DNA of 64,000 nucleotides. It comes from Viridothelium virens (taxonomy: Eukaryota > Ascomycota > Dothideomycetes > Trypetheliales > Trypetheliaceae). Each line of letters opens with the position of its first letter. The first letter of the stretch is position 1. The DNA is taken from contig ML991785.1 of the NCBI GenBank assembly GCA_010094025.1, positions 372,001 to 436,000 on the forward strand, written 5' to 3'. The notes below the pieces were generated by a model. It did no database searches, was not told the origin of the DNA, and saw only the letters and a program-made list of their open reading frames with translations. Made by a program: the position numbers and the translations under genes. This document shows, piece after piece, positions 11,561 to 23,011 of this stretch.

Positions 11561-13267
11561 TTACATCTCCAGCACAAGTAGACTGGTCCCATGTATGGGT
11601 AGCGCGAATTCTATATTTGCAGCTCCATTATCAATCTTGACATCCGTCATGCCCTCGGAGCCCTGTAGTGTCCGTAGTATTCCAGCTTCCTTGAGCTCCG
11701 CATACTGCTCGGCTGTGGGGCTTTGAGGACTACCCAATTGCAACCATTTTTGGTAGCTGTTGCTGTGCGCATTGTCAATTCGGTAATGTGTCAGTCTCGC
11801 TGTGCAGTTTCCTGCTATTGCGCCTGGTAGTCCGCTGATATTGACCGAGACTTGCGAATCTGGCTTCGGCAGATCGTCATCATGATAATGCCATACGAAA
11901 GTATAAAGCGTATTCGTGGTCTGATTGAAAGTTGCCAGTGCTCCCGTGTCCGTCTTCGACCCATTGATCCCGTTCTCAATGACACTCTCGAGCTGAAGTT
12001 GTCCTGTGCTATTAGCCTGCACTCTCTCTCCATTTATCTTCCCGAACATGCGATGGACATTCAAGATGGGCTTGTCGACCTGGTTTGTACTCAAGACCCT
12101 CAATCCGTCGAAGTATGGATGGTCGTCATATTCAAATGCCCATGTCAGTGTGCCCTGCAAATTTACTCCATATTTCAGAGACAGGTCCATCGCGCGCACA
12201 AACGCTGCAGCATTGTAGCTAGGATACAGCATCCCATTTCGGTATCCATACTGCGGTGTGACACACGCTGCGCATCCATCAGGATCATCTTCGCCGATGA
12301 CAATCGGTTTATCCTTAACAGTGGGATACGATGCGATAACTTCGAACGCGGAATCGATATTTTGAAGCTGTGCGGCGATACCCATTCGGACGAAACCTCC
12401 TCCACTTGCTGCGCTGTCATTGACGTACGTCGGCGAGCCCTTTGCATGGAAAGAAACGAAGTCAAGCGGCGTCCCCGTCTCATTCGTCGCGTAGTTGGTC
12501 CCATTGAGCACATGGTTAAGAAAATCTCCTAAATAACTTCCTGAGGCCCCTCCCGCTACTTCCGCTCCTCCAACCCTCGCAGACGGCAGAGCACGCTTCA
12601 CTCCCGCCACCGCATAGTCGTGCAACGTGTAGAATCCGTCTACCGTGCCGTTCCAGTACTGGATGTTCGGCTCATTCCATATCTCCCAATACCACGAATT
12701 CACTTCTTCCTCTCCGTACCGCTCAACCTCGTGCCGTGCCCACTGGTACACCAGCTCCCCCCACTTCGTGTAACTCGTCGGCGGATACGACCATCCGGTG
12801 TAGATGACATTATACGGCGACTCGGGCGTGAAGTTAAAGAAATATGGATACGGATGCGACGACAACGCCAGCGGCATGAAGCCGACCTCTACGTACGGCT
12901 TCACGCCCGCGTCGAGGTACGCGTCGAAGATGCGGTCGACGATGGTCCAGTTATAAATCGGCTGACCATCAGCGGACTCGGTGTATGCATTTGTGCTGCC
13001 GAATTTGAGGGAGGGAAACCCCGGACCAGTAGTCAGCAGATTGTGCGTACGGAAGTAGGTTTGGTTCCCAAGCGAGCCGAGCTGCTGGAGGAGTGCCTGT
13101 CCGTCTGGATAGTAGGCATAATTAGGCTCATCTGCGCCAAAAAAGCGGTAGGTCGGAACATAAGGCCCGAGGGAGGTGTTCACGTCGACGTTGATGGTGA
13201 CAGGTTCGCTGAGGGAGGCAAGAGGGAAAAGCAGCAGGCTCCCCAATAAAGATCGAGAGAGATGCAT
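11561..13267 (-). CDS. Secreted glycoside hydrolase family 39 (beta-xylosidase-like)
   Basis: Single-exon 568-aa protein with a hydrophobic signal peptide at residues 1-20 (LLLFPLASLS, cleavage near Ala17-Glu21). The catalytic (beta/alpha)8 barrel shows the clan GH-A acid/base motif YWEIWNEPN with Glu199, and a probable nucleophile Glu326 in VIGEDDPDG on strand 7. The GAD-EPNY and YFRTHNLL segments fit the GH39 start of barrel. A C-terminal beta domain follows (SQVSVNISGLPG region). Many N-x-S/T sequons are present, as expected for a secreted fungal enzyme. GH39 members cleave xylosides, iduronides or related substrates, and the true substrate here is unknown. It lies between two Zn2Cys6 regulator genes on the same strand. 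Confidence 0.88.
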   Translation of the reverse strand: MHLSRSLLGSLLLFPLASLSEPVTINVDVNTSLGPYVPTYRFFGADEPNYAYYPDGQALLQQLGSLGNQTYFRTHNLLTTGPGFPSLKFGSTNAYTESADGQPIYNWTIVDRIFDAYLDAGVKPYVEVGFMPLALSSHPYPYFFNFTPESPYNVIYTGWSYPPTSYTKWGELVYQWARHEVERYGEEEVNSWYWEIWNEPNIQYWNGTVDGFYTLHDYAVAGVKRALPSARVGGAEVAGGASGSYLGDFLNHVLNGTNYATNETGTPLDFVSFHAKGSPTYVNDSAASGGGFVRMGIAAQLQNIDSAFEVIASYPTVKDKPIVIGEDDPDGCAACVTPQYGYRNGMLYPSYNAAAFVRAMDLSLKYGVNLQGTLTWAFEYDDHPYFDGLRVLSTNQVDKPILNVHRMFGKINGERVQANSTGQLQLESVIENGINGSKTDTGALATFNQTTNTLYTFVWHYHDDDLPKPDSQVSVNISGLPGAIAGNCTARLTHYRIDNAHSNSYQKWLQLGSPQSPTAEQYAELKEAGILRTLQGSEGMTDVKIDNGAANIEFALPIHGTSLLVLEM

Positions 13268-14220
13268 TGTGGATATATTAGAAATGACCTACTAGATAGT
13301 GTTTCTCCATGGGAAAGGAGAAGAAAAAAAAGGCCTACTCATATCTTTACTTCGGTACCTTTAGTAGTCCCACCGTCATTGCCTCGGGGGTTCATGACAC
13401 GAATTTGCTGAGGGGTTTCTGAGAACCTAGCCGGGAATCGCGTAAGGCTCGAAAGTATGATGCAGATCAGACTTTGAAAGATGGAAAGGGACGGAATTCT
13501 TCGAGGCAAGCTCATTTCGCGATATTGATTCCTTCAATCTCTATGAAGATCAAGGACAAGTTGATCAAAATTGTCCACCTAGTAATTGCCCAGGTTTTCA
13601 TATTGCCGAGAGGTGTCTTAACATCATTGCCAGTAAGAGCCAGGCTCAGGATAGAGAACGTTCAATGTCTTTTCAAGAACGACATCATCGTGCTGCGGGT
13701 GTGCGGCTAAAGCAGGGGACGGTGTGGAGACGACGTCGTGGGTTGAGGGCCCCTTGCACGCGGGGAATGCTAGACAGAAACCAGCATGTCCTCCCGAAAA
13801 GAAGTCAATAATATCGTAGCTACGGTTCCTAAGTGGGCTGCATCAAGCACAGGAAAGATCTCCATCTCGGTAGGAGAATCGTTTTGAGACGGGTTCTCTA
13901 TATACTTGCTTGCACCCTTGGATACGACACATGCGTCCCGCCCGCCGATGTAATAATCTTTAACTCAAAACCTCCAGCACGTATGAAGACTGGGAGGCAG
14001 CAGACGCTAGCGCTAGAACGCTAATGATATCTCGAAAGGAAATGCTGACAAACGCGCCCCCGGTTCATGTGCATGATATACGCCTAGAAGAAAAAGAACA
14101 CGTGAGAAGGAGAACAAAATTCACAAGCAGCCACCTCATAATCATACATGTCCCGTCTCCATCCTAACAGCGGACGCGACAAATGACATGGCGCTCCTCT
14201 TCCGTCAACACATTTGCTGA
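13268..14220. other. Intergenic region upstream of GH39
   Basis: About 950 bp containing the GH39 promoter next to its start, and the 3' flank of the 949-aa regulator. Short open frames here are not gene-like. I could not identify a regulator site with confidence. Confidence 0.45.
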
Positions 14221-17200
14221 CTATCCCTCCCCATGGCCCATTTGATACGTCATCAATGGCCAAATTTGCTGCTGCTGCTGCGGTCTCTGCTGTCTCTGAC
14301 CTCCCTGCTGGCCCGCGATCCCCATTCCTTGCACTCCACGACGGTTCCCAGTCTCTGTCGCCGGCGCACTCGAACGCGGCATCCCACCTCCACTACCACT
14401 GCCATCCGTGCCGCCCTGCAGCTCCATGAGCGCGGCGGTGCTCACCTGGTGGTAACTCGGACCAGGGGATGCGTGGTGTGGAGGGGGCGTGTCGAAGTGG
14501 CCCATGACGCCCTCGGCAAAGTGGCGCCAGGCGGCAGGGGCACCGCTGGTGTTCGGATGCGAAGAGGCGAGGTGGGAGAGCTGCGGAGTCGAGTGGTGGC
14601 GCTGCGGCGTGTATGGGCTGGGCTGGTAGAGCTGGTAGGAGGGGTCGGGCGTCGTAGACTGGTGAGATTGCTGGTGGAGGTGAGATTGGGAAGTCTGCGT
14701 GTGGGAGGTGGCACTGGCGGCGGCGTTGGCGACACGGGTTGCGTGCGCAAGGTCGGATTCGGATGGGAGGCCGGAGTTTGGATATGGGACGGAATCAAAG
14801 GCTGTCGGGTTTGATGGATATGATGCCATCGTCGAGGATGACGGTTCTGGGTAAGCGTATTGGGTTGAGGTCACGGATGGATAAGAAGTTTGATGTTGTT
14901 CCAGAGGTAGTGGATCGGCGGCCAATGAGGATTGGTAGACATTAGCGTCTGAGCATTGGACGTTTGTGTAGGGTGCATTATAGGTTTGGGTATTGTCGTA
15001 GATGTCGGGGGATCGCTTGATATCATGTGGTGAGTTTGTTGTGAGCGGTAGGGCTGCCGTCGATGTGCTCTTGGCTGCAACTGATTGCTCAAAAGAAGCT
15101 AATGTTGTATCGATGATAGGACGCAGAGCATCTTGTAATCGTTTCCCAGAACCTATTGATAGCTTAGCGTAGATCTATGCCTGGAGAGCGTGGGGTAAAT
15201 ACCCATGAAGACGCCACAGTCGTGAATGATATCAAGCCATTGTACCATGTCCTTCCTCAGCTTTCTCAGGCCTTCGTGGTTCATGCGATCAATTCGCTCC
15301 GCCCAGGCAAAAAGGGTTGTGAATATGGCAGCGACATAAGTTGCGACAGTCATCCAGGTTGTGTCAAGCGAACGTACCCGATGTAGTTGATAAGCATGAT
15401 GGAGGATTGCTGACGCCGCTTGGAGGCATTGGTCAAGATTGCTGCTCATTAGCTCTTTGTTTGATGACCTGCACAAAGCTGGGTGATGCATGGAAAGATC
15501 AATATCATTTTCCCAGATCTTTATATAATGTGCAAAAACCACTTCTTCGTTCTCTGCTTGATCAGGGTCTCGAAGCTCCGGAGGGGTCTGATCGGACGCG
15601 TAGCGAAGTTCTCGCTCAAGCTTACGAACCGCAGGCTCATAAGACCGTAGAGGTGCCTTGATCGTGTAGATTGAACTGTACATCCGCAGATAGAGCGAAG
15701 CGCATCGAAATGCCTGTATGCCCAATTTGAAAGAGCATTTGGGGGGTTCATCCGGAAGGTTGTCATTCATGGGTTCCGGGAATTCCACATCAATGTCTTC
15801 TAGACGCAGTGACATGGGTCGTCCAAGTTTGCCTCCAAGGTTGACCTGCATCATTAAGATAGTCCAAAAAATTCGTTTCTTCAATTCAATCTGAAGAACA
15901 TCGGTCTTTGGAGTAGTTGGCGACCAGGCTTTGGCAGAGCGGTGTAGTCCCATCTCAATTGAAATGCTCAATGCAAGAGTACATACGCTCCACGCTCCGC
16001 CCGGTTTAGGAAAGAGACGCATGTGGACGCAAATCATTGCTACAGCTTGGAGGTCCTCGATTAAATGGCCCCTTCCAAGCTCGATAAACCGGCCCACGGA
16101 ATGTCGATAATGGTTATTAGACTCTTCGAGTGCCATTCGGTCGGAATTGCGGCTTGCCCATTGGAATTTCAGAATTGCAATCATCATGTGTACCATGACA
16201 TCTTCCGCTGCAGTAGGCTCATGTCCTTCATTATAAATTCTATCAATCTTCCATGCGTGAGCAGGTATGCAAATCCCAAGTTAAGAGAGGGACTTACTAA
16301 TCTTATGAAGTCAGGCTTGTGCAGGACTGGGGAAAAGGGATTGATGGATTTCAAGTACCAGATAGCATACTGTCGACACTCGGTGTAGGGGGGTAGAGGT
16401 ACTTGGGCATATTCTGGTCTTTGTTGGCTGCAGCATGTCAGAAATTCTGCGTACGACATTGGGTCAGTGTTGTCGTCGGCTTCATGAGGAATGAAGTCAT
16501 TCAGATCTATCTCCATCCCGAAGACCGAGAGGGAATTCCCGTGCGCGGAGCCTATTAGAGTGTTGGCTGATGAAACACCTAGGTAGTTGTCGCCTACGAG
16601 ACCGGGTCTGAAGGTGGGAAGAGACGCTCGAAAAGTACTGACAGGACTTCCTCTCGAGCTCGTCGACCCTTCGTTGCTGCCGCTGTACGGTCGGCCACTA
16701 TTCGCCGAGGATCCTGCCTCCAATAGAGCTTGGTCGGCGTTCGATGCTGTGGTCCAATTGAGTCCGGAGAAAGTTCCGCCCGCTGGAAAATAGCTGTCCA
16801 GAGAGCTCGTCTTTGCTTCGATGCCAGCATCATGAAGCTGCTGTTGAAGCTCCTGAACTGATTGTCTAAGGACCTGGACCTCGTGCTCGAGCCCTTCGGT
16901 ATATCCTCTCGAAGTTGCACGGCCAGTAATTCGATCGGTAGTCTTGCATTCGGTATTGTTTTGCACACACGGCGAACAACCTCCTGGCCGTCCATCACAG
17001 CGGATTTTGCGGACCTGCAGGTGTGACGATTAGCTTTCGCTATGGTTTCGCATACCCCGGAACGACAGGGTGGTGTCGCAGACGACGTTGAGACGTTTTT
17101 CCACGTGTCGTCTTGCGCGGTTATTTCCCAGAAATTCGAGAACTTCGCTGCAGGCAGGTCTGTTCCACTTTTGTGGGTGATGTGCAGATGCATCCAATCG

Positions 17201-17413
17201 TGCTCTTCTGACGTAAGTGGGAAGGAGGGAAAAGGAAAAAAAAAGAACGCTGCTCACCTTGCACCGGTCGCAAGCTTGCCCAGTCCGCTGTGACTTCAAT
17301 AACTTCTCTTTCACCGGCCCCGAAAAGTCGGCGGCAGAGTCAAAGCCGTCGGCCCTCTGGGCTTTTGAGTCAGGAGCATTTGTCGTCGAGTTCAAGGCCC
17401 TTTTGGCGGGCAT
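14221..17413 (-). CDS. Zn2Cys6 transcription factor (949 aa), possible carbon-use regulator
   Basis: Four exons: 17413-17258, 17014-16298, 16247-15203 and 15152-14221. The last two introns are exactly 50 bp, and every junction keeps frame and family sequence (for example FIRL-IDRIYN and VFMG-SGKRL). The zinc cluster spans residues 48-75 (Cys48, 51, 58, 65, 68, 75; C-x2-C-x6-C-x6-C-x2-C-x6-C) and is split by the first intron. The following CKTTDRITGRA and a coiled coil (LEHEVQVLRQSVQELQQQL) form the dimerisation part. The middle homology region is in exon 3 (MGLHRSAKAW, KKRIFWTILMM). The C-terminus is low-complexity, rich in Ser, His, Gln and Pro, and ends in a Gln run. The zinc cluster style recalls regulators of carbon source use such as the ClrA group, but I hold this only as a weak inference. 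Confidence 0.9.
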
Positions 17414-17785
17414 TGCGGCTCACGGCAGCGTCCGTGGAGGAAGCCGAAGATGGCAACAGGCCCACGGTAGCTCCTCCAACTCTCCAACTCGCGAACCGTC
17501 GTCGCCTCTGCTTGTGGAATCGGCGGACATGAAGAGACGAGGAATGGGCAGGATCGTCAGCCTTCTTAAGCGGACGCGGCTGCAACAGTTCGTGCTTGCG
17601 AATGCCGCCAAGGCCTATTCTGTACCTAGCCCTCCGGATGCTCTACCAAGTCACGTGATCTGGAGATTCCTGCCCAATCCAACCGTTCGGGCTTCTCCCT
17701 CCGTTCTAGACTCTTCAACAATTTGTCCAGTCCTCCAATTGAACGAGTGTGACGCTCCCGACAAAGTTGGTTCTAATACACCACC
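17414..17785. promoter_or_regulatory. Divergent promoter, regulator and CGI121
   Basis: A 372 bp gap between divergent start codons. It must contain both promoters unless they lie inside transcribed flanks. No specific element recognised. Confidence 0.4.
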
Positions 17786-18489
17786 ATGGCCGCCGTTCAG
17801 GCGCTCGCGCTTGGGCATCTTCCCGGCAATCCACTGTTTGTCGGGACCTTCCGTGACGTCAAAAACGTCTCGTTTCTTCGGAGTCAACTCCTGACCGGCA
17901 ACCCTGACTACGAATATGCCTTTATTGATGCTGAAGTCATCCTCTCTACAACCCATCTTCTTGCCGCTTGCTTCCGCGCCATCAACAACCTTAACGCAAA
18001 TCGTCTCAAGACCCGAAACGTGCACTCTGAGATTGTGTTTGCTCTCAGCCCAAATAACAACGTGCGTTAATGCTGCTCTTTGCGCCCGAATCATGCCCGT
18101 GAACTATAATTCTAATCGACTCTTAGATAGCAGAATCGTTCCGTCGCTTCGGTTTGGTGGACGATACGAAACACATTGTGGCGATCAAGGTCGGCATGTC
18201 CACCACTCCCGATATAACCGAGGAATCCGTGCGAAGGCACCTGATGGCGAACGTTGAGGGAAATGCTGCTGCCCTTGCAGACGCAACTTTTGCCGAAACG
18301 GGCAATGTCGCAAGAATACGAAAGCTCTATAAGATTCAAGATCAGAGTTCAGCGCAACCTAAGAGCCAGAAGCAACCAAAGCTGGCCAATGGTGTCACTG
18401 GGCCCGAGAGTAAAGCCGGTGAAGACTTCAATAAAGTTAACGACTTGGAGTCCATTATCCTCGGCTTAATGGCACTAAAGGGATCATAA
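17786..18489 (+). CDS. CGI121: KEOPS/EKC complex subunit Cgi121
   Basis: Two exons, 17786-18061 and 18127-18489, joined by a 65 bp intron (donor GTGCGT, acceptor CTTAG), giving 212 aa. The protein matches the Cgi121/TPRKB family: the LFVGTFRDVKN opening, the AFIDAEVILS and HLLAACFRAINN segments, EIVFALSPNNN-IAESFRRFG across the splice site, and the DTKHIVAIKVG strand. Cgi121 binds the Bud32 kinase and a tRNA 3' end and supports t6A37 modification of ANN-decoding tRNAs. It was also linked to telomere upkeep in yeast. The C-terminal part between residues 140 and 190 is longer and more hydrophilic than the core fold (KSQKQPKLANG). It looks intact. Confidence 0.9.
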
Positions 18490-19098
18490 GGCTCGTAACG
18501 TGTGCGCATAGACAGCGTTAAGACAATGCTAGCAACGCCACAAACAATTTTAACTGCACGCGCCGACCCCACGACGGTACGGGACGTGCAAATCCTAGTC
18601 AGCCTTGGCATTTGGGCTGACCCGTCATGCCTGTCCATCTCCAAAAACCACCCCATTGGGACCGTGTTGGGTAGATTATGTACGCAAAGTTTCTTGGATT
18701 TCCGAGGCGCTCACCCTCTGAGAAGTAACCTTGGCAAAAAGTCAAATGGACAGCTCATCAATACTCGAATCTCCATCTTCGAACAGTCAAGCGAGATTGA
18801 GCTCTGTAAAGCTTGGCGTTCAGGCAAAAACCCCAGGTGTGGCACTAATTGCACCGGCGTCAAGTCTACCAAAGCACCATCTCTTAGCGGACGCCCACGT
18901 TGAGCTAACTAGACGAAATCACCTCGGAAGGCATGCAATGAATCTTCCAGCTGGTTTCTAGCAGGTTTCGAGAACGATGCTAGCTAATCAGGCCCGCGCA
19001 TCCGCCCGGTACCGCGGGAAGCGATCTCTCGTATAGTGTAATGAAGCTACCAAGATAGGGCCTTCTCGAAACAGACCCTTGGAAACCTACCTGCCGAG
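18490..19098. other. Intergenic region
   Basis: About 600 bp downstream of CGI121. It is GC-balanced, with several short open frames that carry no family signal. Nothing supported. Confidence 0.45.
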
Positions 19099-19449
19099 AT
19101 GCACCAAGTCGGCGACCATCTCAAGCCTACCGCCGCTGTCCCTGCGCACATCCGCATGATTTGCTTCCTGAAATGGAACGGCAACACTGACATCAAGAAA
19201 GCCAGCAAGTCGATCCGACGCATGCAGGTGAGTATCCATCACACGAGGCAGCCCGTCCATCACGCCACCACGCGTTAGGGTGACGCCTCACATTCAGCCT
19301 CACAGCAGCAGCTTTGCACGAGTCCAAGTAATGAGCCCAGGAATACCCTTCTTTCAGTAGACTTGGAATACGACGGGATGTATTCCTATAGGCGTGGCAT
19401 CAAGTCCCTCTGCAGCTTCAGGGTCCTATCTCGATTCCACGCTTTGTAA
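19099..19449 (+). CDS. Hypothetical small gene (99 aa), low support
   Basis: An ATG at 19099 opens a 43-codon exon (19099-19227) ending at a consensus GTGAGT donor. A 51 bp intron with GTTAG acceptor would join it in frame to 19279-19449, giving 99 aa. The first part reads AHIRMICFLKWNGNTDIKKA with a helix-like basic end (SKSIRRMQ), and the second contains LLSVDLEYDGMYSYRRGIKS. I recognise no family. The perfect splice consensus and intron length are the main support. It ends 155 bp before the 3' end of ENT3 on the other strand, and could instead be random or a relic. Confidence 0.28.
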
Positions 19450-19604
19450 TCTACATCTTCGGTCTTCCCGTCTGATGATATCAACCTCTTCGATACTCCG
19501 TACATCTAGAGTCGTCACCGGGTTCGGTCCACCATCCATCCGCATTGCCACCAGTCCTTCGTCCACAAAGCCGAACTCGGATCCTTCTAAGCATTCCCTT
19601 CCGT

Positions 19605-21470
19605 TCAGCCCAACAAGTCATCACTCGCACTTGCACTTGTACCTGTACCTGCTCCCGCAGTCCCGCTCGTTCCTGATCCCAGGCCCATCCTCTGCCCCGC
19701 GCCCGCCCCAGCCGACCCCCCACTACTCTGCGCAGGCGGACTTGTCGCATTCCAGATTCCTGCCTGCGCCTTTTGCTTCGCCATATCTGCCAGACTGCCT
19801 CCCTTCGCCTGCTGCGACGCGTTCTGTTTCTTGGCGCCTGATCCAGCCAGTAGACTGCTGAACGGATCGCCACCTGCCGACGACGCTTTGGGCTTCTGTG
19901 CTGTTCCTGGGGCACTGCTGCCAGCAAGGGGCCGGCTCGTGACGCCAGTGCCGGCGGCGTTGAACGGAGTTTGGGAGGCAGATGCATTTGAGGCCATAGA
20001 GACAGGGGTGAAGTAGTTGGGGCCTGAGGGCTGGTAGCCAGTCGGTTTCGGTGCCGCGCCGAAGCCGGAGGCAGGGGAGGTGACGCTAGGCAGGGTGGAC
20101 GGGGTTGCCATGCCGCCGCTTGGCGCAGGTGAGGCGGTGGCGAAGAGATCGGATAATTGCGGGGCTGGAGCGCGGGTTGGTTGCGGGGCGGCGAAAGTGG
20201 TCGCCGTGGAAGTGGAGGTCGGAGGCGGTATCATGCTCAAGCCGGTGGAGGAGGATGGGGCAGCGGGGGTAGCGGAGGGTTGCGGGGTTGCGGACTGAAA
20301 GTCGTCGAATTCGTCGTCCTCCTCGGCTGAGGCTGGAGCTTTGCCGTTTGACCCGAGAGGAGCGGACGGAGCTGGGATGGAAGACGGCTGATCGTTGTCA
20401 TCGAAGGAGAAAAGGTCGACTTCGGGTTCTTTAGGTTTGGATGGCTCGGCTTTCTTCGTGGTGGGGGTTTCACGCTTTACACCTGCTCGAGGGGGGTCAC
20501 GATCGGATTGGCGCTTTGCTGGCGCGGCAACAGCGCCTTCGTCGTACTCGTCGTATTCCTCGAAGCGGTCTCGTCTGCTTTGAGTGTCGGAGAAGCCCCC
20601 AGAGCTTCCACCAAAGCCTCCGCCGTCGCCATAGACACCTCCGCTATATCCACCAAATGAAGCCTCTTCGCTGCCGAAACCACCATATCGACTACCACCG
20701 GACGTACTGCCTCCAATGCCCATGCCGCCTTCAACACCACCATATTTGTTGCGTGTAGCCCTAGATTTTTTACGCTCGGCACGAATGCGGTCAACATCGC
20801 TGAGGAGTTCGGCCAGTTCCTTCGAGCGGTTGCGCACATTGATGCCTTGATCTTTACCATTCTGATCAATGAAATGAAATTGACGAAGCATCTTTAAAAG
20901 TGAGAGGTGTGATCGTGCGTCGTCAATTACGCGTTCGGAGCCATTCTTGATCAGGAACTCGAGCAATTGGAGAGCCTGGAAGCGAAGTCAGCATGCCCTT
21001 GACGCACATTTATATTCAGCTTAGCCACCTTATAGATTTGCCGCCATTCTTCTGCTGTTTTTTCGGTGAAGCGTTTGTAGATCATAGGCATGATTTCGTT
21101 GAGAAGTTGGCTAAGTTTAAGGCATTTAGAGTCACCGTTAACATAGGCTTTCTCTTTTCTACTGACTAGTTATAGGTGCCATTGGCAATTTCTTGCATCA
21201 TGCTCGTTGGGCATCCCCATGGTTCGTTATTCGTGGCTTCTCGGACCTTGAATGCGTGTCAGCGACGCGAGTTTGCTCAAGGTTTCAAGCTCAACAGACC
21301 TTCGCTTCCATTTCCGTATAGTTCATGACGGCTGTGGCATAAAGTCAACTCCTTCACCATCGAAAGGCCGGGTGAAGTTCCAACGCACCATTTTGGACCT
21401 TTCGTACGCCAGCTTTAAGGTCGTACAGTGTGAGGTTGCTCACTTGCTCCCGGATGCTGTTGAAATCCAT
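19605..21470 (-). CDS. ENT3: Epsin with ENTH domain, Ent3-like
   Basis: Five exons, 21470-21389, 21331-21300, 21246-21167, 21110-21029 and 20975-19605, give 548 aa. All introns are 53-57 bp, and one donor (GTGGCT) is weak. The ENTH domain fills residues 1-145: MDFNSIREQVSNLTLYDLK, MNYTEMEAKVREATNNEPWG, then LNEIMPMIYKRF and the LEFLIKNGSERVID helix. This order is diagnostic for epsins of the Ent3/epsinR type. The rest is disordered and rich in Gly, Ser, Pro and Ala. EEDDEFDDFQ is an acidic-phenylalanine motif of the kind that binds gamma-ear domains of GGA and AP-1 adaptors, and DLFSFDD and a C-terminal DDLLG may bind clathrin or adaptors. The role is sorting between trans-Golgi network and endosomes, with binding to phosphoinositides by the ENTH domain. 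Confidence 0.92.
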
Positions 21471-22072
21471 TCCGACCGAGGTGTCACCTCAACTGAAAAA
21501 AGGAAGATGAGAGGACTATCAGAAGACGCCCAGGAGCGCGATCGTGCAGCGGTATGAAACTTTTGAGTGAAGCTGGCGGCCATTACGGAGTACAGAATGG
21601 GCTGAGGTCAAAGTGTCCTGCACGTGATCGACACTTTCAGGGATGGAGATGATGGGATGACTTTGCCCAAGAACTTTCCTATAGGTACGAGTTCTGCGAA
21701 CCTCTTGCTTCAAATCTTGTATTACTCCTTACGTTTTCAGCGATCTATCCATCGTTTCCAAGCCAACTGTCTCTCAGCAACCGGTGTCTGCCTACATATT
21801 GACCCGAGTAGGTGCTCTCTTCCAAGTCCGTCACCTCGCCCAACGTTCCCCTTTTATCAGCTTGCTTGGCTGGCGTCTCCAGTCCAATCAGCTCTTTCAG
21901 CTTCCAAATCATGTCGTGGTGCAGCAGAGAACGTCACTGGCAAATCCTAAGGCGCAATGACGAGGAACTGAGCTGCAGACGATTGACCCAGCCTTGCACA
22001 TTTTTTTCCCCTTTTGCAGGAGTGCAGCGATCTGAGTGACGTGAGAGGCTAAACTGTTTTCGGGACACAGAA
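21471..22072. promoter_or_regulatory. Divergent promoter, ENT3 and cyclophilin
   Basis: About 600 bp between divergent genes. It holds a reverse copy of the octamer ACTCCGTA at 21584-21591 and pyrimidine-rich stretches just before the cyclophilin start. No gene seen. Confidence 0.4.
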
Positions 22073-23011
22073 ATGCCCCTCATCAGCTCAGCCCGCCCAA
22101 GCATTTTAAGAACTTACCCCACCATCCTCCGTCCCTCCTCCAATTCTCTCACCAGAAACTTCTCTATAACATCCGCCAACATGGTCAAGAAAGTTTTCTT
22201 CGATTGCACGTGGACTGGCCCCGACGTTGAGGTCGACGGCAAGGGCAATGTCACCTCGACTGGTAGTACTGCCAAAGGTGTGTAGACATTCTTGTGCCTC
22301 GATTTTCAGATTTTGCTTCTTGCCGCCTGGTTCAGCCGAAGCTAGCTGCACAACCATTGGCATCATCAAAGTCATCCATTCAATGCTGACCACATTGCTC
22401 TCCAGCTCAGAGAGGTCGCATCAATTTCGAGCTCTTCGATGATGTCGTCCCCAAGACCGTGGAGAATTTCCGTGCACTCTGCACCGGCGAAAAAGGCTTT
22501 GGCTACGAGAGCTCCAAGTTTCATCGAGTGATCCCACAATTCATGCTTCAAGGTGGTGACTTCACTCGTGGCAATGTATGTGGGACAGGCTCTCGTGCCA
22601 ACTCGACGTCAACCTTCTTTATGAACAAGGCTGACATGCTATAAACAGGGCACGGGTGGCAAGTCTATTTACGGTGAAAAGTTCGCGGACGAGAACTTTA
22701 AGCTCACTCATAACCAGCCCTTCCTCCTGTCTATGGCTAATGCTGGTCCCAACACGTACGTAGCATTCACCCGAATCCGTATCTCTCATGGTTTACTGAC
22801 GGCCAACTCAAACAGAAATGGCTCACAATTCTTCGTCACGACCGTCGTCACTAGCTGGCTTGATGGCAAGCACGTCGTCTTTGGTAAGGTTCCCGACGGA
22901 GACACTGCTTCGTTCAAGACTGTCAAATCAATTGAGGCATGCGGTAGCCAGTCTGGCGCTATCAAGTATAAGGAAGGGCCGCCAACCATTGTGAAGGCTG
23001 GTGAGGCCTAA
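22073..23011 (+). CDS. Cyclophilin-type peptidyl-prolyl cis-trans isomerase, probable dual-target
   Basis: Four exons, 22073-22277, 22406-22575, 22649-22755 and 22816-23011, give 225 aa. The cyclophilin core is complete: [35 protein letters not shown] with the catalytic Arg, [26 protein letters not shown], and [12 protein letters not shown], the Trp of which binds cyclosporin A. Before the second in-frame Met (22181, MVKKVFF) lies a 36-residue leader rich in Ser, Arg and Leu without acidic residues ([12 protein letters not shown]), a good mitochondrial presequence. Use of both start codons would yield mitochondrial and cytosolic forms, as is known for the Neurospora cyclophilin gene. The protein assists folding, and the cytosolic form would mediate cyclosporin action on calcineurin. 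Confidence 0.93.

Noticed and set aside
11852-12532. 226-codon plus-strand frame inside the GH39 gene
   Set aside because: Antisense of a confidently assigned glycosidase exon, without recognisable domain.
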